Assembly (NCBI RefSeq): GCF_008017455.1
Contig: NZ_VRTY01000009.1
Span: 26,066 to 90,065 of the forward strand
Direction of reading: 5' to 3'
Length of the DNA stretch: 64,000 nt
DNA from: Pontibacter qinzhouensis
GTDB taxonomy: Bacteria > Bacteroidota > Bacteroidia > Cytophagales > Hymenobacteraceae
Below, one piece after another: positions 26,081-33,012 of the stretch. The stretch's first letter is position 1. Each line of letters opens with the position of its first letter. Below the pieces are notes generated by a model that worked only from the letters and a program-made list of their open reading frames with translations, had not been told where the DNA came from and searched no databases. The position numbers were made by a program, and so were the translations under genes.

Positions 26081-26950
26081 TTAAGAACCTATAAGCTCGC
26101 CACCGTTCACATGAATTACCTGCCCGGTTACATAAGAACCATCTTCGGAGGCCAGAAAAACGTAGGCTGGTGCTACCTCAGATGGCTGCCCCACACGCCC
26201 CATCGGCTGATCTTTGCCGAATTCCTTTACTTTTTCGGCATCAAAAGAAGCAGGTATAAGCGGAGTCCAGATCGGGCCTGGTGCTACGGCATTTACGCGT
26301 ATGTTTTTTTCGGCCAGATTAGAGGAGAGGGAGCGGGTAAAAGAGGTAATGGCTCCTTTGGTAGAGGCGTAGTCCATGAGGTGGCTGCTGCCGCGGTAGG
26401 AGGTAATAGAAGTGGAGTTTACGATGGCTGCACCTTCTTTCATATGCTCCAAAGCAGCTTTGGTCATGTAGAACATCGAGAAGATGTTGGTCTGGAATGT
26501 GCGCCTCAGTTGCTCATCTGAAATATCGCGCAGGTCGGTCTGCTCGTGCTGCTCGGCGGCGTTGTTCACCAGCACATCCAGCTTTCCGAACTCTTTTACC
26601 ACCTGCTCCACGGTTTTCTTGCAAAAGTCCTCTTCGCCTATGTCTCCTGCTATAATGGTGCATTTGCGGCCTTCTTTTTCTACCAGCTTTTTGGTGTCCT
26701 TGGCATCTTTGTCTTCGTTGAGGTACACGATGGCAACATCGGCTCCTTCGCGGGCAAAGTGCACGGCTACGGCCCGGCCAATGCCACTGTCGCCGCCTGT
26801 TATGAGGGCTACTTTGTCTTTTAACTTATCGCTGCCTTTATACGTTTTCCGGATGTACTCCGGCTTTGGTGTCATTTTATGTTCTTTGCCAGGTTGCACA
26901 TCCTGCTCCTGTGCCGGAACTGATTTTGGTTTTTTATCCATTGCTTTCAT
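26081..26950 (-). CDS. Short-chain dehydrogenase/reductase, general-stress type
   Basis: A 289-residue SDR oxidoreductase with a 45-residue N-terminal extension typical of the YghA/YdaD (GSP39) subgroup. NAD(P)-binding TGGDSGIGRAV is near residue 51, followed by NNAAEQ (about 131), catalytic Ser in NSTSITSYRGS, and YASTK (Tyr and Lys, about 194-198). Bacillus relatives are sigmaB-induced stress proteins. The start could be the ATG at 26950 or the Met three codons later. It heads a row with two disordered small proteins, supporting a stress role. Substrate unknown. Confidence 0.9.
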   Translation of the reverse strand: MKAMDKKPKSVPAQEQDVQPGKEHKMTPKPEYIRKTYKGSDKLKDKVALITGGDSGIGRAVAVHFAREGADVAIVYLNEDKDAKDTKKLVEKEGRKCTIIAGDIGEEDFCKKTVEQVVKEFGKLDVLVNNAAEQHEQTDLRDISDEQLRRTFQTNIFSMFYMTKAALEHMKEGAAIVNSTSITSYRGSSHLMDYASTKGAITSFTRSLSSNLAEKNIRVNAVAPGPIWTPLIPASFDAEKVKEFGKDQPMGRVGQPSEVAPAYVFLASEDGSYVTGQVIHVNGGELIGS

Positions 26951-27008
26951 AGTTTATAGGTAATGCTTGCCACTGTTGCAGCTCATATGAACTGCATCCT
27001 GGCTTTAA

Positions 27009-27136
27009 GGAATTCAACAGTATAGAACTTCGATAAAGAGGACATAAGTATCATGACACAAGACTTGTTGTCTTCAGTTTTCAAAAAGATCTAAAGCTGA
27101 ACTCCGAAAAGTTTTGTCGCAGCCTTTAACTATACG
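27009..27136. repeat. Repeat family E, copy 1
   Basis: GGAATTC, then CTTCGATAAAGAGGACATAAG, TATC, GACACAAG and 60 bases later TTTTGTCGCAG and TTTAAC. The same words in the same order occur at 38193-38325, also just upstream of a minus-strand gene. The gap 26951-27374 has no gene. Confidence 0.4.
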
Positions 27137-27139
27137 CCA

Positions 27140-27215
27140 GGCTTGTTTTCTAAGTTAGAAAGTTATTTTTAAGGTAGAAGGTTAGAAAGGTAGTGAAAGC
27201 TCTTCGCTCAAAAGC
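27140..27215. repeat. AT-rich phrase repeat (TTAGAAAGTTA words)
   Basis: CTAAGTTAGAAAGTTATTTT and AAGGTAGAAGGTTAGAAAGG; the reverse complement wording AACTTTCTAACTT appears at 27904-27916. Confidence 0.4.
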
Positions 27216-27274
27216 TTTCCATCTATACTTCCTACAGCTAAACACAGTGTCAGTACGTTAGCAATATGGGTCTG

Positions 27275-27331
27275 ACCCTTGGCAGCATTCTGATGAATTT
27301 GCTTCTGAAGGCCATTTTCATTTGAATAATT
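27275..27331 (-). repeat. 57-bp intergenic element, copy 9
   Basis: On the minus strand: AATTATTCAAATGAAAA, GGCCTTCAGAAGC, right box GCCAAGGGT. With copy 10 it flanks the pterin dehydratase gene as direct repeats; it is the only copy lying between divergent gene starts. Confidence 0.8.
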
Positions 27332-27374
27332 TTGGTTTTTTTACTTAGCAGCAACAGTTATAAATAATACAATT

Positions 27375-27626
27375 ATGTGGAAAGAAGAAGATAACAAGCT
27401 CAAGCGCAGCTTCCAGTTCAAGAATTTTAAAGAGGCCATGGCGTTTATAAATGCCGTAGCTGAGGCAGCCGAAGAAATGGACCATCACCCCTGGTGGAGC
27501 AACGTGTACAACAAAGTAGAGATAGAACTCACCACCCACAGCGCCGGCAACACCGTAACTCATCGCGACCATAAACTCGCTAACCGAATTGATGCTATTT
27601 ACGAACAGCTAACAACGGGAAAGTAA
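27375..27626 (+). CDS. 4a-hydroxytetrahydrobiopterin dehydratase
   Basis: An 83-residue PCD/DCoH-like protein of standard bacterial size. It dehydrates 4a-carbinolamine pterin, recycling cofactor for aromatic amino-acid hydroxylases or acting in molybdopterin chemistry. The active-site signature is present: EEMDHHPWWSNVYNKVEIELTTH with the paired His and the HPxW-Y, followed by THRDHKLANRID. No aromatic hydroxylase is nearby. The gene stands alone between two direct copies of the 57-bp element. Confidence 0.9.
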   Translation: MWKEEDNKLKRSFQFKNFKEAMAFINAVAEAAEEMDHHPWWSNVYNKVEIELTTHSAGNTVTHRDHKLANRIDAIYEQLTTGK

Positions 27627-27635
27627 AAGCCGCCA

Positions 27636-27693
27636 ACCCTTGGTAGTTTTATTGCACAAAGCCTTCGGAAGGGCAAAATCATTAGAATAAATT
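27636..27693 (-). repeat. 57-bp intergenic element, copy 10
   Basis: On the minus strand: AATTTATTCTAATGATTTT, GCCCTTCCGAAGGC, right box ACCAAGGGT. One extra A in the left box. Begins ten bases after the dehydratase stop. Confidence 0.78.
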
Positions 27694-27865
27694 AGTAATG
27701 TGCTCATATACCAATTATTCAATTCACAGATTTAGGGATGAGAGGATTTGCTAAAAATTACTGACTCAATAAGGTTCCGAAAACATGAGACTGAAGATAT
27801 TATGCTCCTTCTTGTATTCCCTAGATTCTTGGTGTAAGGGCTCTATAAAGATTCAGACAAAAAAG

Positions 27866-27920
27866 TCTAGTATCTGACATCTAGCTTCTAACATCTTTCA
27901 AAAACTTTCTAACTTAACCC
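27866..27920. repeat. AT-rich phrase repeat (TCTGACATCTAGC words)
   Basis: TCTAGTATCTGACATCTAGC and TTCTAACATCTTTC, related to the TTAGATTCTAGAT words near 44405 and 48050 read in reverse complement. Confidence 0.4.
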
Positions 27921-27923
27921 TTG

Positions 27924-27931
27924 TATCTTTG
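27924..27931 (+). promoter_or_regulatory. Predicted -7 promoter box (TATCTTTG) for rsmI, leaderless start
   Basis: TATCTTTG is a full TAnnTTTG match ending four bases before the ATG at 27936. Transcription would begin at or next to the start codon, so the mRNA is predicted to be leaderless. It also shows that the longer frame from TTG 27921 is not the coding start. Confidence 0.65.
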
Positions 27932-27935
27932 CCGC

Positions 27936-28655
27936 ATGCAGGAACCTGAAAAAACCAATCTGTATTTAGTGCCCACGCCTATCGGCAACCTCGAAGATAT
28001 AACCTTGCGCGCTATTCGGGTGCTGAAGGAAGTAGATGTGATTCTGGCTGAAGATACCCGCACCAGCGGCAAGCTGCTCCAGCACCTGGGTATAGACAAA
28101 CGCATGCACAGCCACCACCTGCACAACGAGCACAAGGCCACGGCTCACCTGGTAGAGCGGCTGAAAGCTGGTGAGGTAATGGCGCTGGTATCGGATGCAG
28201 GCACGCCGGGCATTTCAGACCCGGGCTTTTTTCTGGTGCGCGAGTGCCTGAAGCACGACCTGAAGGTGGAGTGCCTGCCTGGCCCTACTGCCTTTGTGCC
28301 GGCACTGGTTAAATCCGGTTTCAGTACCGACAGGTTTACGTTTGAAGGATTTCTGCCCCTGAAAAAAGGCCGCCAGACCCGCCTTACCAGCCTGGCCACC
28401 GAAGAGCGCACCATGATCTTTTACGAGTCGCCGCACCGCCTGCTCAAAACACTTACTCAGTTTCAGGAGTACTTTGGAGGCGGGCGCCTGGCATCTGTTT
28501 CACGTGAAATCTCGAAGATGTTTGAGGAGACCGTAAACGGTACGCTAGATGAGCTGGTGCAGCTATTCACAACCAAAGCTATAAAAGGAGAGTTTGTGCT
28601 CGTGGTGGCAGGAGCAGAGGGCAAGCAAAAAAACAGTAAAAACGACCATGACTAA
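27936..28655 (+). CDS. rsmI: 16S rRNA 2'-O-ribose C1402 methyltransferase
   Basis: A 239-residue RsmI. It methylates the ribose of C1402 in the 30S decoding centre using SAM. Motifs of the tetrapyrrole-methylase fold: LYLVPTPIGNLEDITLRA at the N-terminus, AEDTRTSGKLL, VSDAGTPGISDPG, and FYESPHRL. The start at 27936 is set by the promoter box directly upstream. It overlaps the next gene by 8 bases and begins the rsmI-DUF4105-suhB-like operon. A parS-like palindrome lies inside it at 28496-28511. Confidence 0.96.
   Translation: MQEPEKTNLYLVPTPIGNLEDITLRAIRVLKEVDVILAEDTRTSGKLLQHLGIDKRMHSHHLHNEHKATAHLVERLKAGEVMALVSDAGTPGISDPGFFLVRECLKHDLKVECLPGPTAFVPALVKSGFSTDRFTFEGFLPLKKGRQTRLTSLATEERTMIFYESPHRLLKTLTQFQEYFGGGRLASVSREISKMFEETVNGTLDELVQLFTTKAIKGEFVLVVAGAEGKQKNSKNDHD
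28496..28511. promoter_or_regulatory. parS-like site inside rsmI (14 of 16 bases)
   Basis: TGTTTCACGTGAAATC agrees with the ParB site TGTTTCACGTGAAACA except for the last two bases, and keeps the palindromic core TTTCACGTGAAA. It lies in codons for the conserved SREIS segment, so chance from coding constraint is possible. Confidence 0.45.
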
Positions 28656-29856
28656 ACATATAAAGGCGCTCTTGTTGGTGCTGCTCCTCCTGTTGGTACA
28701 GCTGCAGGCGCAGGCACAGTTCGATGGCATACAATTATCTCAGCAAGCCAAAATTAGCCTGATTACCTGCTCCAGCGGCGAGGAACTTTACTCCACCTTT
28801 GGCCACAGCGCCGTGCGGGTAAACGACCCCAGCACCGGCATGGACATAATTTTCAACTACGGCACCTTCGATTTTAACGAGCCTAACTTTTACCTGAAGT
28901 TTGCGCAGGGCAAGCTCAACTACAAGCTATCGGCGGCCTATTTCCAGGATTTCGTGTACGCCTACACTGCCGATAACCGGGGCGTATACGAGCAGGTGCT
29001 CAACCTGAACCCGGAGCAACGGCAGCAGTACTGGGACTTTCTGACCAACAACTACCTGCCCGAAAACCGCTTTTACCTCTACGATTTCTTTTTCGATAAT
29101 TGCGCCACCCGCATCCGCGATGGCATAGAGGCCACATTTCCGGACCAGGTTCAGTTTAATATAGCGCACCTCGATAAAAACCTGTCGTTCCGGAACCTCA
29201 CCGACCTCTACCTGGGGCCGCAGCCCTGGGGCGATTTTGGCATAGACCTGGGCCTCGGCTCCCGCATAGACCGCACCGCCACACCTTACGAATACATGTT
29301 CCTGCCCGATTATCTGGCCGAAGGCTTAGCCAATGCCACCATTCAGCAAGACGGCAAAGCAGTGCCACTGGCCGGCAAAATGCAGCCTGTGTACCAGAAC
29401 ACACCAGTAGAGGAGCAGTTCAGTCTGTTTACCCCCATGGTTTTCTGGTGGCTGCTGTTTGCTACGGCTGTGGCACTTACAGTTATCAACTTCCGGAAAA
29501 AGAACTGGAGCAAAGCCTTCGACCTGGTGCTGTACCTGCTCTACGGGCTGTTGGGGCTGGCGCTGCTGCTGCTTTGGGTCGCTACCGACCACCAGGGCAC
29601 TGCCGATAACTACAACCTGCTCTGGGCTATTCCTACGCACCTGATTATTTTCTTTTTCCTTTTACGCAACCGCTTCCCTAAATGGGTGGTGGCCTATCTA
29701 GCCATAACAGCTGCAATAGCAGCGGTGCTGGTAGTAGGCTGGGTGTGGTGGCCGCAGCAGTTCCATGCCTCGTTCCTGCCGCTGGTGCTTACCATCGGGC
29801 TGCGGTCTGCGTACATGGTATGGTTTTCTCAAACTAAACAAAAAGTAACAACATGA
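28648..29856 (+). CDS. DUF4105 (Lnb N-terminal periplasmic domain) membrane protein
   Basis: From the ATG at 28648 the protein is 402 residues; a longer frame starting at 28594 lies within rsmI and is rejected. It has a signal peptide (KALLLVLLLLLVQLQAQAQ), a periplasmic DUF4105 domain (about 25-260: SLITCSSGEELYSTFGHSAVRV, FDFFFDNCATRIRD-like segment) and four to five hydrophobic segments after residue 265. DUF4105 resembles papain/NlpC-fold hydrolases; Cys and His in CSSGEEL, FGHSAVRV and FDNCATR are candidate catalytic residues. Function unproven. It overlaps rsmI by 8 bases and suhB-like by 4. Confidence 0.85.
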   Translation: MTKHIKALLLVLLLLLVQLQAQAQFDGIQLSQQAKISLITCSSGEELYSTFGHSAVRVNDPSTGMDIIFNYGTFDFNEPNFYLKFAQGKLNYKLSAAYFQDFVYAYTADNRGVYEQVLNLNPEQRQQYWDFLTNNYLPENRFYLYDFFFDNCATRIRDGIEATFPDQVQFNIAHLDKNLSFRNLTDLYLGPQPWGDFGIDLGLGSRIDRTATPYEYMFLPDYLAEGLANATIQQDGKAVPLAGKMQPVYQNTPVEEQFSLFTPMVFWWLLFATAVALTVINFRKKNWSKAFDLVLYLLYGLLGLALLLLWVATDHQGTADNYNLLWAIPTHLIIFFFLLRNRFPKWVVAYLAITAAIAAVLVVGWVWWPQQFHASFLPLVLTIGLRSAYMVWFSQTKQKVTT

Positions 29857-30644
29857 ACCTTCAGCAACTATCACAGGAATTAAACTTAATAGCTAAAAAA
29901 GCCGGTGCCTTTATAAAACAGGAAGCCGAGAACTTCGACCGCTCTACCATAGAAATGAAAGGCTTTGCCAACATGGTGAGCTACGTAGACAAACAGGCCG
30001 AAGAAATGCTGGTGGAAGACCTGCGGAAATTGTTGCCTGAAGCAGGTTTTATAACCGAAGAAGGAACAGACACTACCCGCCAGGATCGCTACAACTGGAT
30101 AATAGACCCGCTCGATGGCACCACGAACTTTACCCACGGCTTGCCGCTGTTCTCGGTGAGCGTTGGCCTGATGGAAAACAAGGAGATTGTGGCCGGTGTG
30201 GTGTATGGGGTTATGCACGACGAATGCTTCTGGGCCTACAAAGGCGGCGGCGCTTACCTCAACGACAAAAAAATACATGTGTCAGACATTACTACGCTGG
30301 AGCAGTCGCTGATCATTACTGGTTTCCCGTACTACGAGGAGACAAAGGCGAAGCAGTACCTCGAAATTCTGCATGCTTTTATGGCCCGGTCACATGGTTT
30401 CAGAAGGTTAGGTTCTGCTGCCCTCGACCTGGCGTATGTGGCAGCAGGCCGTGCCGAAACATTTTTTGAGTACAACCTGCAGCCTTACGATGTGGCAGCA
30501 GGCATTATACTGGTGCAGGAGGCAGGCGGCCAGGTATCGATGTTCGGCGATGGCGACGATTTTATTTTCGGCAAGCAGATTATCGGCAGCAACGGGCACA
30601 TTCACCAGCAGGTAAAAGATACCATTAACGAATTCTGGAAGTAA
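29853..30644 (+). CDS. Inositol monophosphatase family protein (SuhB/CysQ type)
   Basis: A 263-residue Mg-dependent phosphatase. Metal-binding motifs are EEGTDTT (about 69-75), WIIDPLDGTTNFTHGLP (about 82-98) and the C-terminal LQPYDVAAGIILVQEAGG. Family members remove phosphate from inositol 1-phosphate, 3'-phosphoadenosine phosphate or related molecules; the sequence alone does not decide which. The ATG overlaps the preceding TGA by 4 bases (ATGA), so translation is coupled to the DUF4105 gene. Confidence 0.92.
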   Translation: MNLQQLSQELNLIAKKAGAFIKQEAENFDRSTIEMKGFANMVSYVDKQAEEMLVEDLRKLLPEAGFITEEGTDTTRQDRYNWIIDPLDGTTNFTHGLPLFSVSVGLMENKEIVAGVVYGVMHDECFWAYKGGGAYLNDKKIHVSDITTLEQSLIITGFPYYEETKAKQYLEILHAFMARSHGFRRLGSAALDLAYVAAGRAETFFEYNLQPYDVAAGIILVQEAGGQVSMFGDGDDFIFGKQIIGSNGHIHQQVKDTINEFWK

Positions 30645-30671
30645 CACGGCCGTAAACTTTTTTGCTGCCTT

Positions 30672-30836
30672 ATTAGTTATAATTGCTAGTTGTTGGTTGC
30701 TAATTGTTTAATGGCTGCATGGTTAAATTGTTTCGCTCAACAGGTGTGAGGTCTGGGATTCTTAAGAGATTAACAATTAAGCCATTTAACAATTCCATAA
30801 GTCAACAACCGGCAAAAAATTAGCAACAATAAAAAA
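30672..30836. repeat. AT-rich phrase repeat, long
   Basis: TAGTTGTTGGTTGCTAATTG and GCATGGTTAAATTG at one end, AACAATTAAGCCATTTAAC and GTCAACAACC at the other; the two halves are roughly inverted, as at 15182-15313. Confidence 0.5.
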
Positions 30837-31016
30837 ATGCAGGAACTCATTATACTAGTATTGTTCTTAGTGGCTGCGGCCTATGTGGCGCGGCTGCTGT
30901 ACCGTAGCTTCAGCACGAAAGGGGGCAGTTGCGCCAAAGGCTGCGGCAGCGCCTGCTCTACCATCGATTTCAAGAAAATACAGAAAGAGCTGGAACAAAA
31001 GCAGCTGGCGAAATAG
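30837..31016 (+). CDS. FeoB-associated Cys-rich membrane protein
   Basis: A 59-residue peptide not long enough for usual gene finders' cut-offs but with clear features: one N-terminal membrane segment (QELIILVLFLVAAAYVARLL), then a Cys cluster CAKGCGSAC (residues 32-40) and a lysine-rich tail. This is the plan of the FeoB_associated family (PF12669), which accompanies the ferrous iron transporter. No feoA or feoB is visible in the window, so here it is separated from its usual partner. The ATG at 30837 follows a poly-A stretch. Confidence 0.75.
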   Translation: MQELIILVLFLVAAAYVARLLYRSFSTKGGSCAKGCGSACSTIDFKKIQKELEQKQLAK

Positions 31017-31142
31017 CAAAGCGCCCTGTTTGGTTAATGTATAGCGTCATCCTTATATTTTCTTGCTGAAAGCTGTATCCTTGAGTTTTTTTTGCGTATA
31101 GGTTTATACTTGACAACCGACATCAATTTAAACCAAAAAACT

Positions 31143-31481
31143 ATGCAAGATAAAGTTGAAGAAAGATCTCTGGTGAATGTGCTGAACCGCCTTAAAAAAG
31201 ACGGCTGCACACTCGACTTTAAAGTGACAGAAGAAGGGCAACTGGCAACCATGGACGGCAAGAAAACCTTTACGCCAGACCAGGTTCGCATCATAGACTT
31301 CTACCGCTTCGAAGGCGAAAGTAACCCTGATGATATGTCGATACTCTATGTAGTAGAAACTACGGAGGGTATTAAAGGCACCATTACCAACTCCTACGGC
31401 CCGTATGCTGATGAAAGAATAGAGAATGTTATGAAGCAGATAGAGGACATGGGCAAGAACCTGGATAAGAAAGACAAATAA
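31143..31481 (+). CDS. Conserved Bacteroidota protein of unknown function
   Basis: A 112-residue soluble protein starting at ATG 31143 (a 17-codon upstream extension is AT-rich and lacks resemblance). Recognisable pieces are LNRLKKDGCTLDFKV, IDFYRFEGESNPDDMSILYVVET and GIKGTITNSYGPYAD, a pattern I associate with small Bacteroidota proteins that databases often name phosphoribosylpyrophosphate synthetase in error; it has no PRPP-binding motif. Function unknown. The stop codon overlaps the base of a perfect 17-bp terminator stem. Confidence 0.75.
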   Translation: MQDKVEERSLVNVLNRLKKDGCTLDFKVTEEGQLATMDGKKTFTPDQVRIIDFYRFEGESNPDDMSILYVVETTEGIKGTITNSYGPYADERIENVMKQIEDMGKNLDKKDK

Positions 31482-31519
31482 ACAACACAGGGCCGAAGCT
31501 GATTCGGCCCTGTGTTGTT
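31481..31519 (+). terminator. Strong terminator, 17-bp perfect stem
   Basis: Arms AACAACACAGGGCCGAA (31481-31497) and TTCGGCCCTGTGTTGTT (31503-31519) with loop GCTGA. It begins on the last base of the preceding stop codon. Confidence 0.9.
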
Positions 31520-31579
31520 TCAGGAAGTTGGCATTCTCCCGATGCAAGCTAAACTACAAACCACATTTCCCTTCTTTCT

Positions 31580-31636
31580 AATTATTCTAATGAATTTGCT
31601 CTTCCGAAGACTTTTTAGTTGTTAGAAGCCTCGATC
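31580..31636 (+). repeat. 57-bp intergenic element, copy 11 (right box lost)
   Basis: Left box AATTATTCTAATGAATTT and CTCTTCCGAAGAC hairpin with changes on both arms (compensated); no recognisable YCAAGGGT at the expected distance, so the end is placed by length. Confidence 0.6.
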
Positions 31637-31659
31637 TTAGTTGATAGACTTTTTATCTA

Positions 31660-31754
31660 TTAAAAATATATCATTCACAACTCCTCCATCTTCAAATTTC
31701 CAAATCTTCACATCTCCAAATTAACCATTCAGCCATTTAACAACTCAGCAGTCA
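31660..31754. repeat. AT-rich phrase repeat
   Basis: CTTCAAATTTCCAAATC, CTTCACATCTCCAAATT, then CATTCAGCCATTTAACAAC, running directly into the left box of copy 12. Confidence 0.55.
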
Positions 31755-31812
31755 AATTATTCTAATGGATTTGCCCTTCCGAAGGGTGTTTGTGCTTTTA
31801 GCAGTTTAGGGT
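31755..31812 (+). repeat. 57-bp intergenic element, copy 12
   Basis: Left box AATTATTCTAATGGATTT, GCCCTTCCGAAGGGT, right box TTTAGGGT. Joined to a D-type hairpin. Confidence 0.75.
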
Positions 31813-31848
31813 CAAGATCAGCCGCGAGGGCTGAGGCTACGGGGTCAT
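31809..31848. repeat. GC-rich hairpin, type D (copy 2)
   Basis: GGGTCAAGA, stem TCAGCC (31818-31823), loop GCGAG, stem GGCTGA (31829-31834), then GGCTAC and GGGGTCATG. Same plan as 18136-18176 with a different paired stem. Confidence 0.5.
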
Positions 31849-31865
31849 GTTTGTCTGATTCAGAA

Positions 31866-32894
31866 CTAAGCCCAGACTTTTGTTCCTTCGGTGCAGTTGC
31901 GGCACATCTCCACCTCTGACCTGGACCGTAGCAGCGATTGCCTGAATTGCCGGTAGCCTTTGCCTTGCCACACGCTGTTAAAATGCTGCTCCTTCAGGTC
32001 GCCCATGCGGTATTCGGCGTCTTTGTCGAAGCAGCAGGGCACTACCAGGCCATCCCAGGTAATAACGCAGGAGTGCCACATCTTCCAGCAATGGTTCAGC
32101 AGTTTATTTTTAACGGAGTAGGTGCCGTTGCCGTTGTTTTTGTACCTGGAGTAATAGTCTATGGTCGGGATGAGGGGCGACCCGTTCTGGTAATCGTAGA
32201 TTTGGGCTGTTTTAAAAACCACCTCGTCTACACCCAGGTTTTTTGCCAACTCCTTTACCTCTTCTATCTGATGCTCGTTTGGCTGCACCACCAGAAACTG
32301 GAACATGATGTGCGGGGTTCTCGATTTCAGCTGCTTTTTCCATTTCACCACATTCCGGGTTCCTTGCAGCACCTTCTCCAGGTTGCCGCCAATGCGGTAG
32401 GCTGCATAGGTCTCCTGGGTAGTGCCGTCTATCGAGATTATCAGGCGATCGAGACCCGACTCTACCGTTTGGCGCGCATTCTCATCAGAGAGGTAATGTG
32501 CATTGGTGGAGGTGGCAGTGTAAATACCCTTGTCGGCGGCATACTTTACCAAATTCAGGAAGTTTTTGTGCAGGTAAGGCTCCCCCTGGAAATAAAAGAT
32601 AAGATACAACAGGCGCTTGTGCAGCTGATCGATGGTGTGGGTAAACAGCACATCGTCGAGCATGCCGGTGGGGCGCGTAAAGGAGCGCAGGCCACTGGGG
32701 CACTCCGGGCAGCGCAGGTTGCAGGAGGTAGTAGGCTCGAAGGAGATGCTCAGTGGCTGCCCCCAGTGCCGTGCCTTGCCCGAAAAACGCGACCAGATGT
32801 AGCTGCCCACTACCTGTGCGGCGTTCAGAATCCGTAGAGGTGTAAGCTTTTTCAGGAAATTAAAGCCGTCTGTCAGGTGAGGCATCGTCTGCAA
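31866..32894 (-). CDS. Radical SAM/SPASM domain protein
   Basis: A 342-residue iron-sulfur enzyme. The radical SAM cluster motif is CNLRCPECPSG (CxxxCxxC, about 58-65). A C-terminal SPASM-like region has WHSCVITWDGLVVPCCFDKDAEYRMGDL and a final CRNCTEG, giving enough Cys for an auxiliary cluster. SPASM enzymes modify peptides or proteins or act in cofactor maturation; no precursor peptide was recognised beside it. The start could be 32894 or three codons later. It is transcribed separately from the baeRF gene, whose terminator lies just upstream. Confidence 0.87.
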   Translation of the reverse strand: MQTMPHLTDGFNFLKKLTPLRILNAAQVVGSYIWSRFSGKARHWGQPLSISFEPTTSCNLRCPECPSGLRSFTRPTGMLDDVLFTHTIDQLHKRLLYLIFYFQGEPYLHKNFLNLVKYAADKGIYTATSTNAHYLSDENARQTVESGLDRLIISIDGTTQETYAAYRIGGNLEKVLQGTRNVVKWKKQLKSRTPHIMFQFLVVQPNEHQIEEVKELAKNLGVDEVVFKTAQIYDYQNGSPLIPTIDYYSRYKNNGNGTYSVKNKLLNHCWKMWHSCVITWDGLVVPCCFDKDAEYRMGDLKEQHFNSVWQGKGYRQFRQSLLRSRSEVEMCRNCTEGTKVWA

Positions 32895-32942
32895 TTTTTT
32901 ACCGGCAAAACTGCCGTACTTGCAATATCGTATTTTTATTGC

Positions 32943-32977
32943 AAAAAAGGGGCAACTGCTGTAGCTGCCCCTTTTTT
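32943..32977 (-). terminator. Terminator of the baeRF gene
   Basis: Arms AAAAAAGGGGCA (32943-32954) and TGCCCCTTTTTT (32966-32977). Placed after the stop at 33013 for minus-strand transcription. Confidence 0.85.
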
Positions 32978-33012
32978 AGATTTATGATTTGTTTAAATAA
33001 TGCAGGAACTGC

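Noticed and set aside
31866..32894. Radical SAM/SPASM gene as a RiPP cluster
   Set aside because: No short precursor-like peptide with a Cys- or repeat-rich core was found within 2 kb on either strand.
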